A stretch of 64,000 bases of DNA from NCBI RefSeq assembly GCF_042662625.1, contig NZ_JBHSXH010000004.1, forward strand, positions 210,130 through 274,129, in the 5' to 3' direction. The position numbers and the translations under genes were made by a program. Source of the stretch: Halopelagius fulvigenes. GTDB lineage: Archaea > Halobacteriota > Halobacteria > Halobacteriales > Haloferacaceae. The notes below the pieces were generated by a model, which saw only the letters and a list, made by a program, of their open reading frames with translations, searched no databases and was not told the DNA's origin. Position 1 is the first letter of the stretch, and every line of letters begins with the position of its first letter. Below, one piece after another: positions 8,771-16,917 of the stretch.

Positions 8771-9550
8771 GTGACTGTACTCGACGCGTTCGACCTTGAC
8801 GGAGAGACGGCAATCGTGACCGGCGGGAATCGCGGCATCGGCCGCGCTATCGCGAACGCCCTCGCGGAGGCGGGCGCGAGCGTCGTCGTCGCCAACCGCG
8901 ACGCGGCGTCGGGAGAGGAGGCGGCGGAGGAGATTAGCGACTCCACCGGAGCCGACGCGTTCGCGGTTGAGTGCGACGTGACCGACGAGGACGCCGTGGA
9001 GGCGATGGTCGAGGCGACCGTCGAACGATTCGGCGGAGTGGACGTGCTCGTGAACAACGCCGGCATCGTCGTCCACGAGGCCATCGAGACGATGTCGCTC
9101 GAAGAGTGGTCCGCGGTCCTCACGACGAATCTCACGGGCGCGTTCCTCTGTTCGCGCGCCGCCGGGCGCGAGATGATGGAGAACGGGGGCGGCGTCGTCC
9201 TGAACGTCTCCTCGATGTCCGCGTTCATCGCGAACTACCCCCAGAGACAGGTCGCCTACAACGCCTCGAAGGCCGGGTTAGAGGGGTTCAAGAACCAACT
9301 CGCCTCGGAGTGGGCCGAGCACGGAATCCGCGTGAACAACCTCGCGCCGGGGTACGTCGCGACCGACAACGCGGACCAGGGCGCGCAGGTCGCAGAGAAC
9401 GCCGTCGAGACGTGGGAGGGCGAGATGTTGATGGACGAGATGGCGTCGCCCGAGATGCTCGGCCCGACGGCGGTGTACCTCGCGAGCGACGCCTCTGCGT
9501 ACATGACTGGGGAGACGATCGTTCTCGACGGTGGGTACACCGTCCGCTAG
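8771..9550 (+). CDS. SDR family oxidoreductase (KduD/gluconate dehydrogenase-like)
   Basis: A 259-residue short-chain dehydrogenase starting at GTG 8771. It has TGGNRGIG at 17-24, NNAG, a catalytic YNASK near residue 163 and the GGYTVR tail. It resembles FabG/KduD/Gno proteins acting on 2-keto-3-deoxy acids and hexonates. It follows the dehydratase and zinc dehydrogenase on the same strand, separated by a perfect 20-base inverted repeat. GTG is the only start giving a normal N-terminus (TVLDAFDLDGETAIV). Its likely role is an NAD(P)-linked step on the product of the upstream dehydratase, which is inference from position. Confidence 0.86.
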   Translation: MTVLDAFDLDGETAIVTGGNRGIGRAIANALAEAGASVVVANRDAASGEEAAEEISDSTGADAFAVECDVTDEDAVEAMVEATVERFGGVDVLVNNAGIVVHEAIETMSLEEWSAVLTTNLTGAFLCSRAAGREMMENGGGVVLNVSSMSAFIANYPQRQVAYNASKAGLEGFKNQLASEWAEHGIRVNNLAPGYVATDNADQGAQVAENAVETWEGEMLMDEMASPEMLGPTAVYLASDASAYMTGETIVLDGGYTVR

Positions 9551-10091
9551 CCGAATCGGCGACTCGACTACCCGATTGCGTCCGCCCCGAGGAGACGACT
9601 CGCTCCGCCGGGCAGACGGTTCTGTCGGGGGAAACGCGCCGCGCGGGCGAGACGACGATACGAAACGGCGGAGGCCCCCGTCCGACGAGAGCGACCCCCG
9701 GAACGGATCCGAACGAGGGGGCGGACGGAGCGTCTCTCCCGGCCCGACGGCGAACTCGACTGCCACGCGGGGCGGAAAACCGGACGACGGCGACGCCCCT
9801 TCGATACGGGTAGCCGGCCGGCCCGACGAACCGGTCGTCGAACGGACCGTTCCCTCGGCCGACGTTACAGTCTTACTGTTGTCACAGCCTCCGACGGGGG
9901 CGGACGGCTGTGCGATTTGGTCGCACGGATGGAGATTCGACCGGCGCGGACGTTCTCGTCCGTTCACCGCGGATACGGTCGCCGTCAGGGGTGATATCCG
10001 CAGTTCGAGGCGTTCCGTTTCCGTGTCGCCATAGTATCGCCCCGTGCGACGATAGGAAACGGAGGTGCCGCCTCCGAATCGAAAGAGGGAG
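9551..10091. other. 541-base non-coding gap between convergent genes
   Basis: No convincing gene is seen. A 167-codon stop-free frame reads through with low-complexity Arg/Ser/Asp-rich sequence and no family features, typical of chance open frames at this base composition. The gap holds a small palindrome right after the SDR stop (GCCGAATCGGC, 9551-9561) and a perfect GTGCGA-N5-TCGCAC inverted repeat at 9910-9926. The same half-site recurs upstream of the chaperonin-like gene at 35207. Confidence 0.6.
9910..9926. promoter_or_regulatory. GTGCGA-N5-TCGCAC inverted repeat
   Basis: A perfect six-base inverted repeat with a five-base spacer. The identical arms and spacing occur at 35051-35067. 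Here it lies between two gene 3' ends, so it does not sit at an obvious promoter. It is either a distal operator, a nucleoid-type site or chance. Confidence 0.3.
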
Positions 10092-10961
10092 TCAGACGAC
10101 CGTGACGGTGTTTTCGAGAATGCCGATGTCGTCTATCTCGATGCGGACGCTGTCGCCTTCCCGGAGGGTGAAGTCGTCGCTCGGGACGAGTCCCGTTCCC
10201 GTCAGGAGAACCGCCGTCTCGGGGACGGTGTTGTGGCGGGCGTAGTAGGAGACGAGTTCCTCGCACGATTTGATCATCTCGGAGGTGGAGGTGGACTCCT
10301 CGTACAGAATCTCGCCGTCGCGTTCGATGGTCATCGTCATGCCGAGGTTCTGCGCGTCGTCGACGGCGTCGGCGGAGGTGATGCAAGGACCGATGGAACA
10401 GCAGCGGTCGTACACTTTCGCCTGCGGGAGGTAGAGGGGGTTCTCCCCCTCGATGGACCGACTACTCATGTCGTTGCCGACGGTGTAGCCGACGATGTCG
10501 CCGCGGTAGAGGACGACGCCCAGTTCCGGTTCCGGAACGTCCCACGAGGAGTCCTCGCGGATTCCGACCGCATCGTTCGGGCCGACGGTTCGACTCTCCG
10601 TCGCCTTGAAGAATATCTCGGGTCGTTCCCCCTCGTAAACGTCCAGATAGACGTCGGGCATCCCGCTTTCGGCCTCTCGGGCCTGTTCACTGATGTGGTA
10701 CGTCACGCCCGCCGCCCACACCTCGTCCGGAACGGCGGGGCGACGGGCCCGGTCGGACAACTCGTCCGCCGGGACCGAGTCGGCGTCGTCGAGTAGTCCC
10801 CGCGCGACGTCGTCGACGCCCTGATTCGTGATGTTCGCGGCCCGCGCGAGGTCGGAGAACGTCTCCACCTTCGGATTCGCGCTCGTCAGGTCGAAGGCGT
10901 CGTCCCCGTCTCGTGCGACGAGTGCTGATCGCTCCGCACCCGATAATGCGTAGTATTGCAT
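10092..10961 (-). CDS. xacE: FAH-superfamily 2-keto-3-deoxypentonate dehydratase (KdaD/XacE-like)
   Basis: A 289-residue FAH-fold protein that should dehydrate 2-keto-3-deoxy-arabinonate/xylonate to alpha-ketoglutarate semialdehyde. Blocks RPEIFFKAT, PEPELGVVLY, ENPLYLPQAK and CCSIGPC match the archaeal keto-deoxy-arabinonate dehydratase (Sulfolobus KdaD, Haloferax XacE). The metal site acidic residues are in the PEPEL segment. I chose ATG 10961 because a TATA-like AACAATTATG lies about 15-25 bases upstream; an earlier ATG at 10988 would place that box inside the coding region. It is divergent from the aldehyde dehydrogenase at 11140, which would take its product. Confidence 0.85.
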   Translation of the reverse strand: MQYYALSGAERSALVARDGDDAFDLTSANPKVETFSDLARAANITNQGVDDVARGLLDDADSVPADELSDRARRPAVPDEVWAAGVTYHISEQAREAESGMPDVYLDVYEGERPEIFFKATESRTVGPNDAVGIREDSSWDVPEPELGVVLYRGDIVGYTVGNDMSSRSIEGENPLYLPQAKVYDRCCSIGPCITSADAVDDAQNLGMTMTIERDGEILYEESTSTSEMIKSCEELVSYYARHNTVPETAVLLTGTGLVPSDDFTLREGDSVRIEIDDIGILENTVTVV

Positions 10962-11139
10962 GCGTTCAGGTACCGGGCACTGCCACATAATTGTTAGCGC
11001 CGACGGGGAATCGGTCGGGCGAATCGGGCTGTCCCGGTGAGAGAGGGTGGTTCGGGACGGTCGTTCGTGAGGGACACCGCTCGGAGCGCCGCACTCACCG
11101 AAAAACCCCTAAGGCACGCGGGCGTACGCTTCGGTGCCC

Positions 11140-12582
11140 ATGGCAGCCACGAACTACGTAGACGGAGAGTGGACGGAGGCAGAGTCGGGAGAGACGTTCG
11201 AGGTGACCAATCCGGCGAACGCGGAGGAGGTAGTCGCGGAGTACGCGATGGGGTCCACCGAGGACGCCGAACGGGCCATCGAGGCCGCCGCCGCGGCGTC
11301 CGAGGAGTGGGCGGCCACGCCCGGTCCGGAACGCGGCGCGATTCTCACGCAGACCGCGCGGTTGCTCGAAGACCGCAAGGAGGAACTGACGGAGACGCTC
11401 ACCCGCGAGGAGGGGAAGACGCCCGCGGAGGCCGAACCGGAGGTCCAACGCGCCGTCGACATCTTCTACTACTACGCGCAGAAGGCCGGAGACCACGGCG
11501 GCACCGTGAAGGCCGCCAGCGGACGGGGGAAGAACCTCTACACGAAGAACGAACCGTTGGGGGTGGCCGGCCTCATCACGCCGTGGAACTACCCCATCGC
11601 CATCCCCGCGTGGAAGCTCGCACCCGCCCTCGCGACCGGTAACACGGTCGTCATCAAACCGGCGCGACTCGCGCCCGGCGTCGCGAAGGGTATCATCGAG
11701 TGTCTCGACGAGGCGGGGATCCCCGACGGCGTCGTGAACCTCGTAATCGGGTCCGGGAGCGACGTCGGCGGCGCCATCACGGACCACGACGCCGTGGACG
11801 CCGTCTCCTTCACCGGGAGTTCCGCGGTCGGACACCACGTGTACGACGCCGCGACGGACGACCAAAAGCGCGTCCAGTGCGAGATGGGCGGGAAGAACCC
11901 GACTATCGTCTCCGACACGGCGGACGTGGAGGAGGCCGTCGATATCGTCGCCTCGGGGGCGTTCGGCGTCACCGGACAGGCGTGTACCGCCACCTCCCGC
12001 GCCATCGTCTACGACGACGTGTACGACGAGTTCGTGGACGGGGTCGTCGCCGCCGCCGAGGACATCGACGTCGGCCCGGGCCTCGACGGCCACGACATGG
12101 GGCCGCAGGTGAGCGAGAGCGAACTCGAATCGACGCTGGAGTACGTCGGAGTCGGGCAGGACGAGGGCGCGACCCTCGAAACGGGCGGCGAGGAGGTCGA
12201 CGTCGACGGCGCGGACGGCTACTTCGTCTCGCCCGCCGTCTTCTCCGACGTGGACGAGAACATGCGGATAGCGCAGGACGAGATATTCGGCCCCGTGCTC
12301 TCGGTCATCCGCGTCGAGAACTACGAGGAGGCGGTCGAAGTGGCCAACGGCGTCGATTACGGCCTCGCCGCCAGCATCGTCACCGACGACCACACCGAGG
12401 CGAATCGCTTCGTCGAAGATATCGAAGCGGGCGTCGTGAAGATAAACGAGAAGACGACGGGCCTCGAACTCCACGTCCCCTTCGGCGGGATGAAAGACTC
12501 CTCCAGTAACACCTACCGCGAACAGGGCGAGGCCGCCCTCGAGTTCTTCACCACGACGAAGACGGTCTACGACAACTACTGA
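11140..12582 (+). CDS. xacF: Aldehyde dehydrogenase, probable alpha-ketoglutarate semialdehyde dehydrogenase (XacF-like)
   Basis: A 480-residue NAD(P)-dependent aldehyde dehydrogenase. The catalytic Cys is in GQACTATSR (C282), the general base Glu in CEMGGKNP (E248), and the WNYP and FTGSSAVG segments mark the oxyanion and cofactor sites. It is divergent from the keto-deoxypentonate dehydratase, which supports oxidation of alpha-ketoglutarate semialdehyde to alpha-ketoglutarate, the last step of oxidative pentose breakdown in Haloferax. ATG 11140 is preferred over GTG 11134; an AAAAACCCCTAA box lies about 30 bases upstream. A hairpin plus T-rich tract follows the stop. Confidence 0.88.
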   Translation: MAATNYVDGEWTEAESGETFEVTNPANAEEVVAEYAMGSTEDAERAIEAAAAASEEWAATPGPERGAILTQTARLLEDRKEELTETLTREEGKTPAEAEPEVQRAVDIFYYYAQKAGDHGGTVKAASGRGKNLYTKNEPLGVAGLITPWNYPIAIPAWKLAPALATGNTVVIKPARLAPGVAKGIIECLDEAGIPDGVVNLVIGSGSDVGGAITDHDAVDAVSFTGSSAVGHHVYDAATDDQKRVQCEMGGKNPTIVSDTADVEEAVDIVASGAFGVTGQACTATSRAIVYDDVYDEFVDGVVAAAEDIDVGPGLDGHDMGPQVSESELESTLEYVGVGQDEGATLETGGEEVDVDGADGYFVSPAVFSDVDENMRIAQDEIFGPVLSVIRVENYEEAVEVANGVDYGLAASIVTDDHTEANRFVEDIEAGVVKINEKTTGLELHVPFGGMKDSSSNTYREQGEAALEFFTTTKTVYDNY

Positions 12583-12612
12583 GCCCGCCCCTCGGCTCCG
12601 AATTATTTTTAC
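12581..12612 (+). terminator. Putative terminator after the aldehyde dehydrogenase gene
   Basis: GAGCC (12581-12585) and GGCTC (12594-12598) can pair across an eight-base loop, overlapping the stop codon. An AATTATTTTTA tract follows at 12601-12611. A stem followed by T residues fits archaeal termination. Confidence 0.5.
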
Positions 12613-12826
12613 GCCGAACGCGAACGGTCGCTCCGCCGGCAGAACGCACGCGGACGGAGGGGGGCGACGGCAGTGGGCTGGTTGAACTGATAGTGGCACG
12701 CGGCTGTTGGACTACGCGCAACGTTCCCCTCCGACCGCAGCGTGTATTGTGTCACCTATGGACATGAATCTTCGGGCCCCGTCCGCTCCGGTCGTCAGGG
12801 CCGCCGGGGCGGGGCGTCCCGCCGTC

Positions 12827-13558
12827 TTACGGGACGCGCACGTCGTGTTCGAGGACGCCGACGCCCTCGACTTCGACTTCGACAGTGTCGCCGTCCGAGA
12901 GTGGACCGACGCCCTCGGGCGTCCCCGTCGAGATGACGTCGCCCGGTTCCAGCGTCATGTACGTCGTAATCTCCGCGACGAGTTCGGGTATCGAGAAGAT
13001 GAAGTCCGCCCGCGAGGAGTCCTGTTTCGTCTCGCCGTTCATCCGGAGTTCAATGCTCGCGTCGTCGGGCACCTCGTCGGGCGTGGCGAGAACCGGGCCG
13101 AGGGGTGCGCTGTTGTCGAACGCCTTCCCGCGAATCCAGTTCTGTTCTTTATCTTGGTCGTCGCGGTTCGAGATGTCGTTCATGCAGGTGAAGCCCGCCA
13201 CGTACTCCATCGCCTCCTCCTCGGAGACGTTGCGACACTGCTCGCCGACGACGACGGCCAACTCCGCCTCGTAATCCACCCGTTCCTTTCCCGCGGGGAG
13301 GGTCACGGTGTCGCCGTGGGACGAAAGCGCGTTCGGCGGCTTGAGGAACAACAGCGGTCGGTCCGGAATCTCCATCCCGGATTCCTCGGCGTGTTTCTCG
13401 TAGTTGAGGCCGATGCAGACTATCTTCGTCGGGTCGCAGGGCGGCAGGACGTCCACGTCCTCGGGGTCGTACGTCTCGTCGCCGAAGACGAGTCCGTCGT
13501 CCGTTCGCCGTCCGGTTCTGACGCTCCCCGCGGGGTCGCGGAATCGTACGCGGTGCAT
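12827..13558 (-). CDS. FAH-family hydrolase (2,4-diketo-3-deoxy acid hydrolase or related)
   Basis: A 243-residue protein of the classical fumarylacetoacetate hydrolase domain, different from the KdaD-like protein at 10092. It shows CIGLNYEKHAEE, LLFLKPPNAL, DYEAELAVVVG (metal-binding Glu residues), GFTCMNDISNRD and STGTPEGVGPL. Members split acylpyruvates or 2,4-diketo-3-deoxy acids, or isomerise and decarboxylate catechol products. In Haloferax, L-rhamnose breakdown ends with a 2,4-diketo-3-deoxyrhamnonate hydrolase of this fold, which would suit this sugar cluster. The frame is open 64 codons upstream, but ATG 13558 gives the conserved N-terminus. It is divergent from the IclR gene. Confidence 0.83.
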   Translation of the reverse strand: MHRVRFRDPAGSVRTGRRTDDGLVFGDETYDPEDVDVLPPCDPTKIVCIGLNYEKHAEESGMEIPDRPLLFLKPPNALSSHGDTVTLPAGKERVDYEAELAVVVGEQCRNVSEEEAMEYVAGFTCMNDISNRDDQDKEQNWIRGKAFDNSAPLGPVLATPDEVPDDASIELRMNGETKQDSSRADFIFSIPELVAEITTYMTLEPGDVISTGTPEGVGPLSDGDTVEVEVEGVGVLEHDVRVP

Positions 13559-13728
13559 GCCCGCAGCGTCTCTCCCCCGCGACAAAACAGTTCGGAAAGC
13601 CGCAGTCCGGCGGCGGGGAAACGTTGAAGCGGACGCGCACCGACGCACCGCGGGGCGGGAACGCGTCGCCGAACCGTCACGTCCGGCGCGCACGACGATG
13701 TCGGGTCGTCCACCACCATGGCCGGAAA

Positions 13729-13764
13729 CACGTTCTGCGAACGTGAACAAACGTTATGTATACC
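13729..13764 (+). promoter_or_regulatory. Promoter and 17-base palindrome upstream of the IclR gene
   Basis: CACGTTC-TGC-GAACGTG (13729-13745) is a perfect seven-base inverted repeat. It ends just before an ACGTTATGTATA box (13751-13762) that is about 25-35 bases from the regulator ATG at 13786, implying a leaderless transcript. A dimeric regulator bound here would contact the region just upstream of the TATA box, where haloarchaeal IclR activators and autoregulators act. Confidence 0.55.
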
Positions 13765-13785
13765 GGACGGCAACCGGTGTGTGCC

Positions 13786-14550
13786 ATGGGAACGAACACC
13801 GCGAACACGATCGGGGCGCTGGGAACCTCGCTTCGAATCCTCGAAGCGTTGAAGGAGAAGGGTAACGCCGGTGTGACGGAGTTAGCGAACGAACTCGACC
13901 TTCCCAAGAGCACCGTCTACAGCCACCTGCGGACGCTCCGGGAACACGAGTACGTCGATTGGCACGACGAGACGTACTGCATCGGCCTGAAGTTCCTCGA
14001 CTTCGGCGAACACACGCGCGACCGGATGCGCATCTACGACGTCGCCAAACCGGAGGTGGAGGCGCTGGCCGAGGAGACCGGGGAGTTGGCGAACCTGCTG
14101 GTCGAGGAGCACGGAGAGGGCGTCTACCTCCTCCGCTCGAAGGGGGACCAAGCGGTCAACCTCGACACGCACGCCGGGATGCGCGTCGGCCTCCACTGCA
14201 CCTCGCTGGGGAAGGCGATTCTCGCGCACCTCCCCGAGGAACGCGTCGACGAGATAGTCGACCGCTGGGGCCTCCCGGCGCAGACGGCCAACACCGTCTC
14301 CACGCGGGAGGAACTCGACGAGGAACTCGCGGCCATCCGCGAACGCGGGTACGCCACCGACAACGGGGAACGGCTCTCCGGTCTCCGGTGCGTCGCAGCG
14401 CCCGTCACGGACCCCGACGGGCGCGCCATCGGCGCGGTGAGCGTCTCGGGGCCGACGAGTCGGATGAAGGACGAGGCGTTCGAATCGGAGATACCCGAAC
14501 GCGTCCGGAGCGCGGCGAACGTCATCGAACTCAACCTCACGTACTCGTGA
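13786..14550 (+). CDS. IclR family transcriptional regulator
   Basis: A 254-residue regulator. An N-terminal winged helix (about residues 8-65: SLRILEALKEKG, VTELANELDLPKSTVYSHLRTL) is followed by an IclR effector domain with GLHCTSLGKAILAHLPE and GLRCVAAPVTD. ATG 13786 is favoured because a TATA box sits 25-35 bases upstream; the ATG at 13756 would lie inside that box. It is the only clear DNA-binding regulator in the window. It lies beside the keto-deoxypentonate dehydratase and semialdehyde dehydrogenase, as XacR does beside xac genes in Haloferax, so it is the best candidate regulator of this cluster. Confidence 0.92.
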   Translation: MGTNTANTIGALGTSLRILEALKEKGNAGVTELANELDLPKSTVYSHLRTLREHEYVDWHDETYCIGLKFLDFGEHTRDRMRIYDVAKPEVEALAEETGELANLLVEEHGEGVYLLRSKGDQAVNLDTHAGMRVGLHCTSLGKAILAHLPEERVDEIVDRWGLPAQTANTVSTREELDEELAAIRERGYATDNGERLSGLRCVAAPVTDPDGRAIGAVSVSGPTSRMKDEAFESEIPERVRSAANVIELNLTYS

Positions 14551-14559
14551 CTGACCGCG

Positions 14560-14576
14560 CGCCCGCCGGGCGGGCG
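14560..14576 (+). terminator. GC-rich palindrome after the IclR gene
   Basis: CGCCCGCC-G-GGCGGGCG forms a perfect palindrome ten bases after the regulator stop and is followed by TTCTCAGTTTCT. It can fold as a strong stem and probably separates the regulator from the SDR gene downstream, which has its own TATA box. Confidence 0.45.
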
Positions 14577-14671
14577 TTCTCAGTTTCTGCGACTCCAAGT
14601 TCGTCCGTCTGACAGTTCCGAACCTGTGTGCGACACGAACGTATATCACGGTCGGCGACGCATCGAGACCC

Positions 14672-15463
14672 ATGTCCGACGAGAGTAGCGAACCCGCGTC
14701 GTTCACGTACGAACCGGTCACGGTCGACGGGAAGACGGCCGTCGTCGTCGGCGGAACGAGCGGTATCGGTCGCGCGGTGGCCCTCGCGTTCGCCGAAGAG
14801 GGGGCGAACGTCGTCCCGACGAGTCGAACCGAATCGCGCGTCGCCGCGACCGCAGACGAGGTGCGCGAACGGGGGAGCGAGGCGTTGGAGGCCACCTGCG
14901 ACGTGACCGACCGCGACTCGCTGGAATCGCTCGCCGACGCCGCGACCGACCGCTTCGGCGGCGTCGACATCCTCGTCAACTCCTCCAGCGCCATCGCCCG
15001 GTCGTCCGTCTCGGAGGTGACCGACGAGGAGTGGGACCACGTCCTCGACGTGCAACTGACGGGCGTCCACCGCACGGTGCAGACGTTCGCCAACCGTACC
15101 GGGGTAGAGAGCGTCGTCAACGTCGCGTCGCTGTCCTCCGTCCTCGGAATCGAGAACCTGGCGGCGTACTCCTCCGCGAAGGGCGGTATCGACGGCTACA
15201 CCCGCGCGGCGGCGAAGGACCTCGGGCCGGACGTGCGCGTCAACGCCGTCCGCCCCGGGTTCATCGCCACGGCGCAGACGGCCGACGCCTACGAGGAGGG
15301 GAGCCACCGGTACGAACGCGTCACGTCCCGCGCGCCCGCCGGGCGAATCGGTCGCCCCGAGGACGTGGCCGGCGCGGCGGTCTACCTCGCCAGCGACGCC
15401 GCGTCGTACGTCACCGGCGAGACGATAACGATAGACGGCGGGTTCACCCCGAGCGCGTTCTGA
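14672..15463 (+). CDS. SDR family oxidoreductase
   Basis: A 263-residue short-chain dehydrogenase with GGTSGIG near residue 30, a catalytic YSSAK near 170 and the tail TIDGGFTPSAF. The usual NNAG is replaced by NSSSA, an atypical version of the stabilising motif. A GTATATCACG box 26-34 bases before ATG 14672 gives it its own promoter, and a palindrome GTGTGCGACAC (14626-14636) lies just upstream of that box. It converges with the UxaA-like operon at 15494. A sugar-acid dehydrogenase role such as reduction of a keto-hexonate is plausible from position only. Confidence 0.84.
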   Translation: MSDESSEPASFTYEPVTVDGKTAVVVGGTSGIGRAVALAFAEEGANVVPTSRTESRVAATADEVRERGSEALEATCDVTDRDSLESLADAATDRFGGVDILVNSSSAIARSSVSEVTDEEWDHVLDVQLTGVHRTVQTFANRTGVESVVNVASLSSVLGIENLAAYSSAKGGIDGYTRAAAKDLGPDVRVNAVRPGFIATAQTADAYEEGSHRYERVTSRAPAGRIGRPEDVAGAAVYLASDAASYVTGETITIDGGFTPSAF

Positions 15464-15493
15464 GACCGAGAAAAGGCGGATGACGCGGCGGAC

Positions 15494-16606
15494 TCACATC
15501 GAGGGTCCGACGCGCGTGATGGCGAACTCCGTGAGGCCGTGTCGCTCCGCGCAGCAGGGGTCGCCGTTCGCCACGGCGACCAGTGTCTCCAGTAGGTCGT
15601 CGGCGTCGGCGTTCGTCGCCTCCACGTCGATGTCGTCCGGAAGCGCCGCCGCCGTGCCCGGGTCGCCGGTCACCTTCACCACCGGGACGAGGGGGTGGCC
15701 GGCGAGGATGCCGTCGCCGGTGACGTGGACGACGACGTTCGCGCCGGCGGCGGCGAGGGCCGTCGTCGCCTCCGCGAACCGCGACGGCGCGTCCACGAGG
15801 GCGAGACCCTCCGAGATGCTCGCGCGTTCGCCGTACGAGAGCACCTCCGAGACGTCGCGTTCTCCCCACGAGCGAGTCACCTCGTCGAACGACCGCTTGC
15901 GGGCGAACCGACCGACTCGCGTCGCGCGCGGCGGAATGCCCTCGTGTCGGGCGAGGAGTTCGTCCACCGAGTCGCGGGCCGACTCCTCGGTCATCTCGCG
16001 CGCGTCGTCCGGGTGGGCGAGGACGCGTTCGTTGCCGGCGACGACGACTCGACCCCCGGCGGCGACGACGGCGCGGGCCACGTCGCCCACGAGGGGGTCC
16101 GCCACGTCCACCGTCGAGGTGTCGAGGTCGGTGGAGACGACGCCGAGCGTCAGGTCCCCGATGGTGGCGTCGGAGCGGTCCACGGAGCGCGATTCGACGA
16201 GTTCGGACGCCGCCTCGACGCCCCGTTCGACGCACTCGTCGGTGCCGCCGACGCCCTGTATCGACAGTTCTCGCACCGGGACGTCCCGCGACCGGAGCGC
16301 ACCCGCCACGTCGTCGCTCTGGACCTCCTCGCACCCGAGTCCGACGACGAGGGTGCCCGCAACGTTCGGGTTCTGCGCCAGAGAGAGGAACGTCCGCCGC
16401 GTCTGTTCGTTGTCGGCCCCGAGTTGGGCGCAGCCGTGATCGTGCGGCGTCGAGACGGCGTGGTCAACGCGCGCGGCGATGCGGTCGGCGACGATGTGCG
16501 AGCAGATGACCGACGGGAGGACGAGGACGTTGTCGCGGACGCCGACGCCGCCGTCCCGCCGAGGGACGCCCTCGAACGTCCGCCCGGTGACGGAGGGGAC
16601 GCTCAC
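15494..16606 (-). CDS. UxaA-family large-subunit paralogue retaining the Cys motifs but lacking ECGGSD
   Basis: A 370-residue protein homologous to the C-terminal domain of altronate dehydratase. It keeps HGCAQLG (C59), GLGCEE (C92) and the late Cys in DPCCAERHG (351-352), which align with the conserved Cys motifs of E. coli UxaA. The normally invariant ECGGSD block is replaced by VSTDLDTSTVD near 157-167, and the TTGRGT block by HVTGDGI. It is the third gene of a tightly overlapping minus-strand trio: its ATG overlaps the stop of the SAF-domain gene (ATGA). It may act only together with the protein at 16914-18101, which shows the opposite pattern of loss. Confidence 0.8.
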   Translation of the reverse strand: MSVPSVTGRTFEGVPRRDGGVGVRDNVLVLPSVICSHIVADRIAARVDHAVSTPHDHGCAQLGADNEQTRRTFLSLAQNPNVAGTLVVGLGCEEVQSDDVAGALRSRDVPVRELSIQGVGGTDECVERGVEAASELVESRSVDRSDATIGDLTLGVVSTDLDTSTVDVADPLVGDVARAVVAAGGRVVVAGNERVLAHPDDAREMTEESARDSVDELLARHEGIPPRATRVGRFARKRSFDEVTRSWGERDVSEVLSYGERASISEGLALVDAPSRFAEATTALAAAGANVVVHVTGDGILAGHPLVPVVKVTGDPGTAAALPDDIDVEATNADADDLLETLVAVANGDPCCAERHGLTEFAITRVGPSM

Positions 16607-16917
16607 GCCGCCTCACCCCCGGCGGCCGCGCGGTCGCCGCGGCCGCGGGTGCTCTCGCAGTTGTGCGTGTGGACCCACTCGCCCGGCCCGACGGCGCGCG
16701 TCGCCGCGCCGATGACTTCGCCGTACTTCCGCACCTCGTCGCCGACGGCGAACGACTCCAACGCCACCTTGTGACCGAAGGGAACGTCCTCCGGGAGGGT
16801 GACGGTCCGACCGTCGCACTCGATTTCGGTTCCAGCCGAGAGGTCGTCCACCGCCGTTCCGACGTTGTCGGCGTCGCTTAGAAGGAGGAGGGCGTCGTCG
16901 AGAACGCGGCCCTTCAT
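16603..16917 (-). CDS. UxaA-family small subunit (SAF domain)
   Basis: A 104-residue protein equal to the N-terminal SAF domain of altronate and galactarate dehydratases. It shows the TVTLPEDVPFGHKVALESF block and ends near EWVHTHNCES, matching the GHK and VHxHN signatures. In E. coli UxaA this domain is fused to the large domain; here it is a separate gene between two large-domain genes, overlapping each by four bases (ATGA). The C-terminal stretch after residue 88 is Arg/Gly/Ala-rich and probably disordered. Function is presumed to be gating or substrate binding for one or both large subunits. Confidence 0.85.
   Translation of the reverse strand: MKGRVLDDALLLLSDADNVGTAVDDLSAGTEIECDGRTVTLPEDVPFGHKVALESFAVGDEVRKYGEVIGAATRAVGPGEWVHTHNCESTRGRGDRAAAGGEAA

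Noticed and set aside
9531..10034. A 167-codon plus-strand frame in the gap after the SDR gene
   Set aside because: Composition is Arg/Ser/Asp-rich without hydrophobic core or motif, there is no promoter, and it overlaps the SDR end. It looks like chance.
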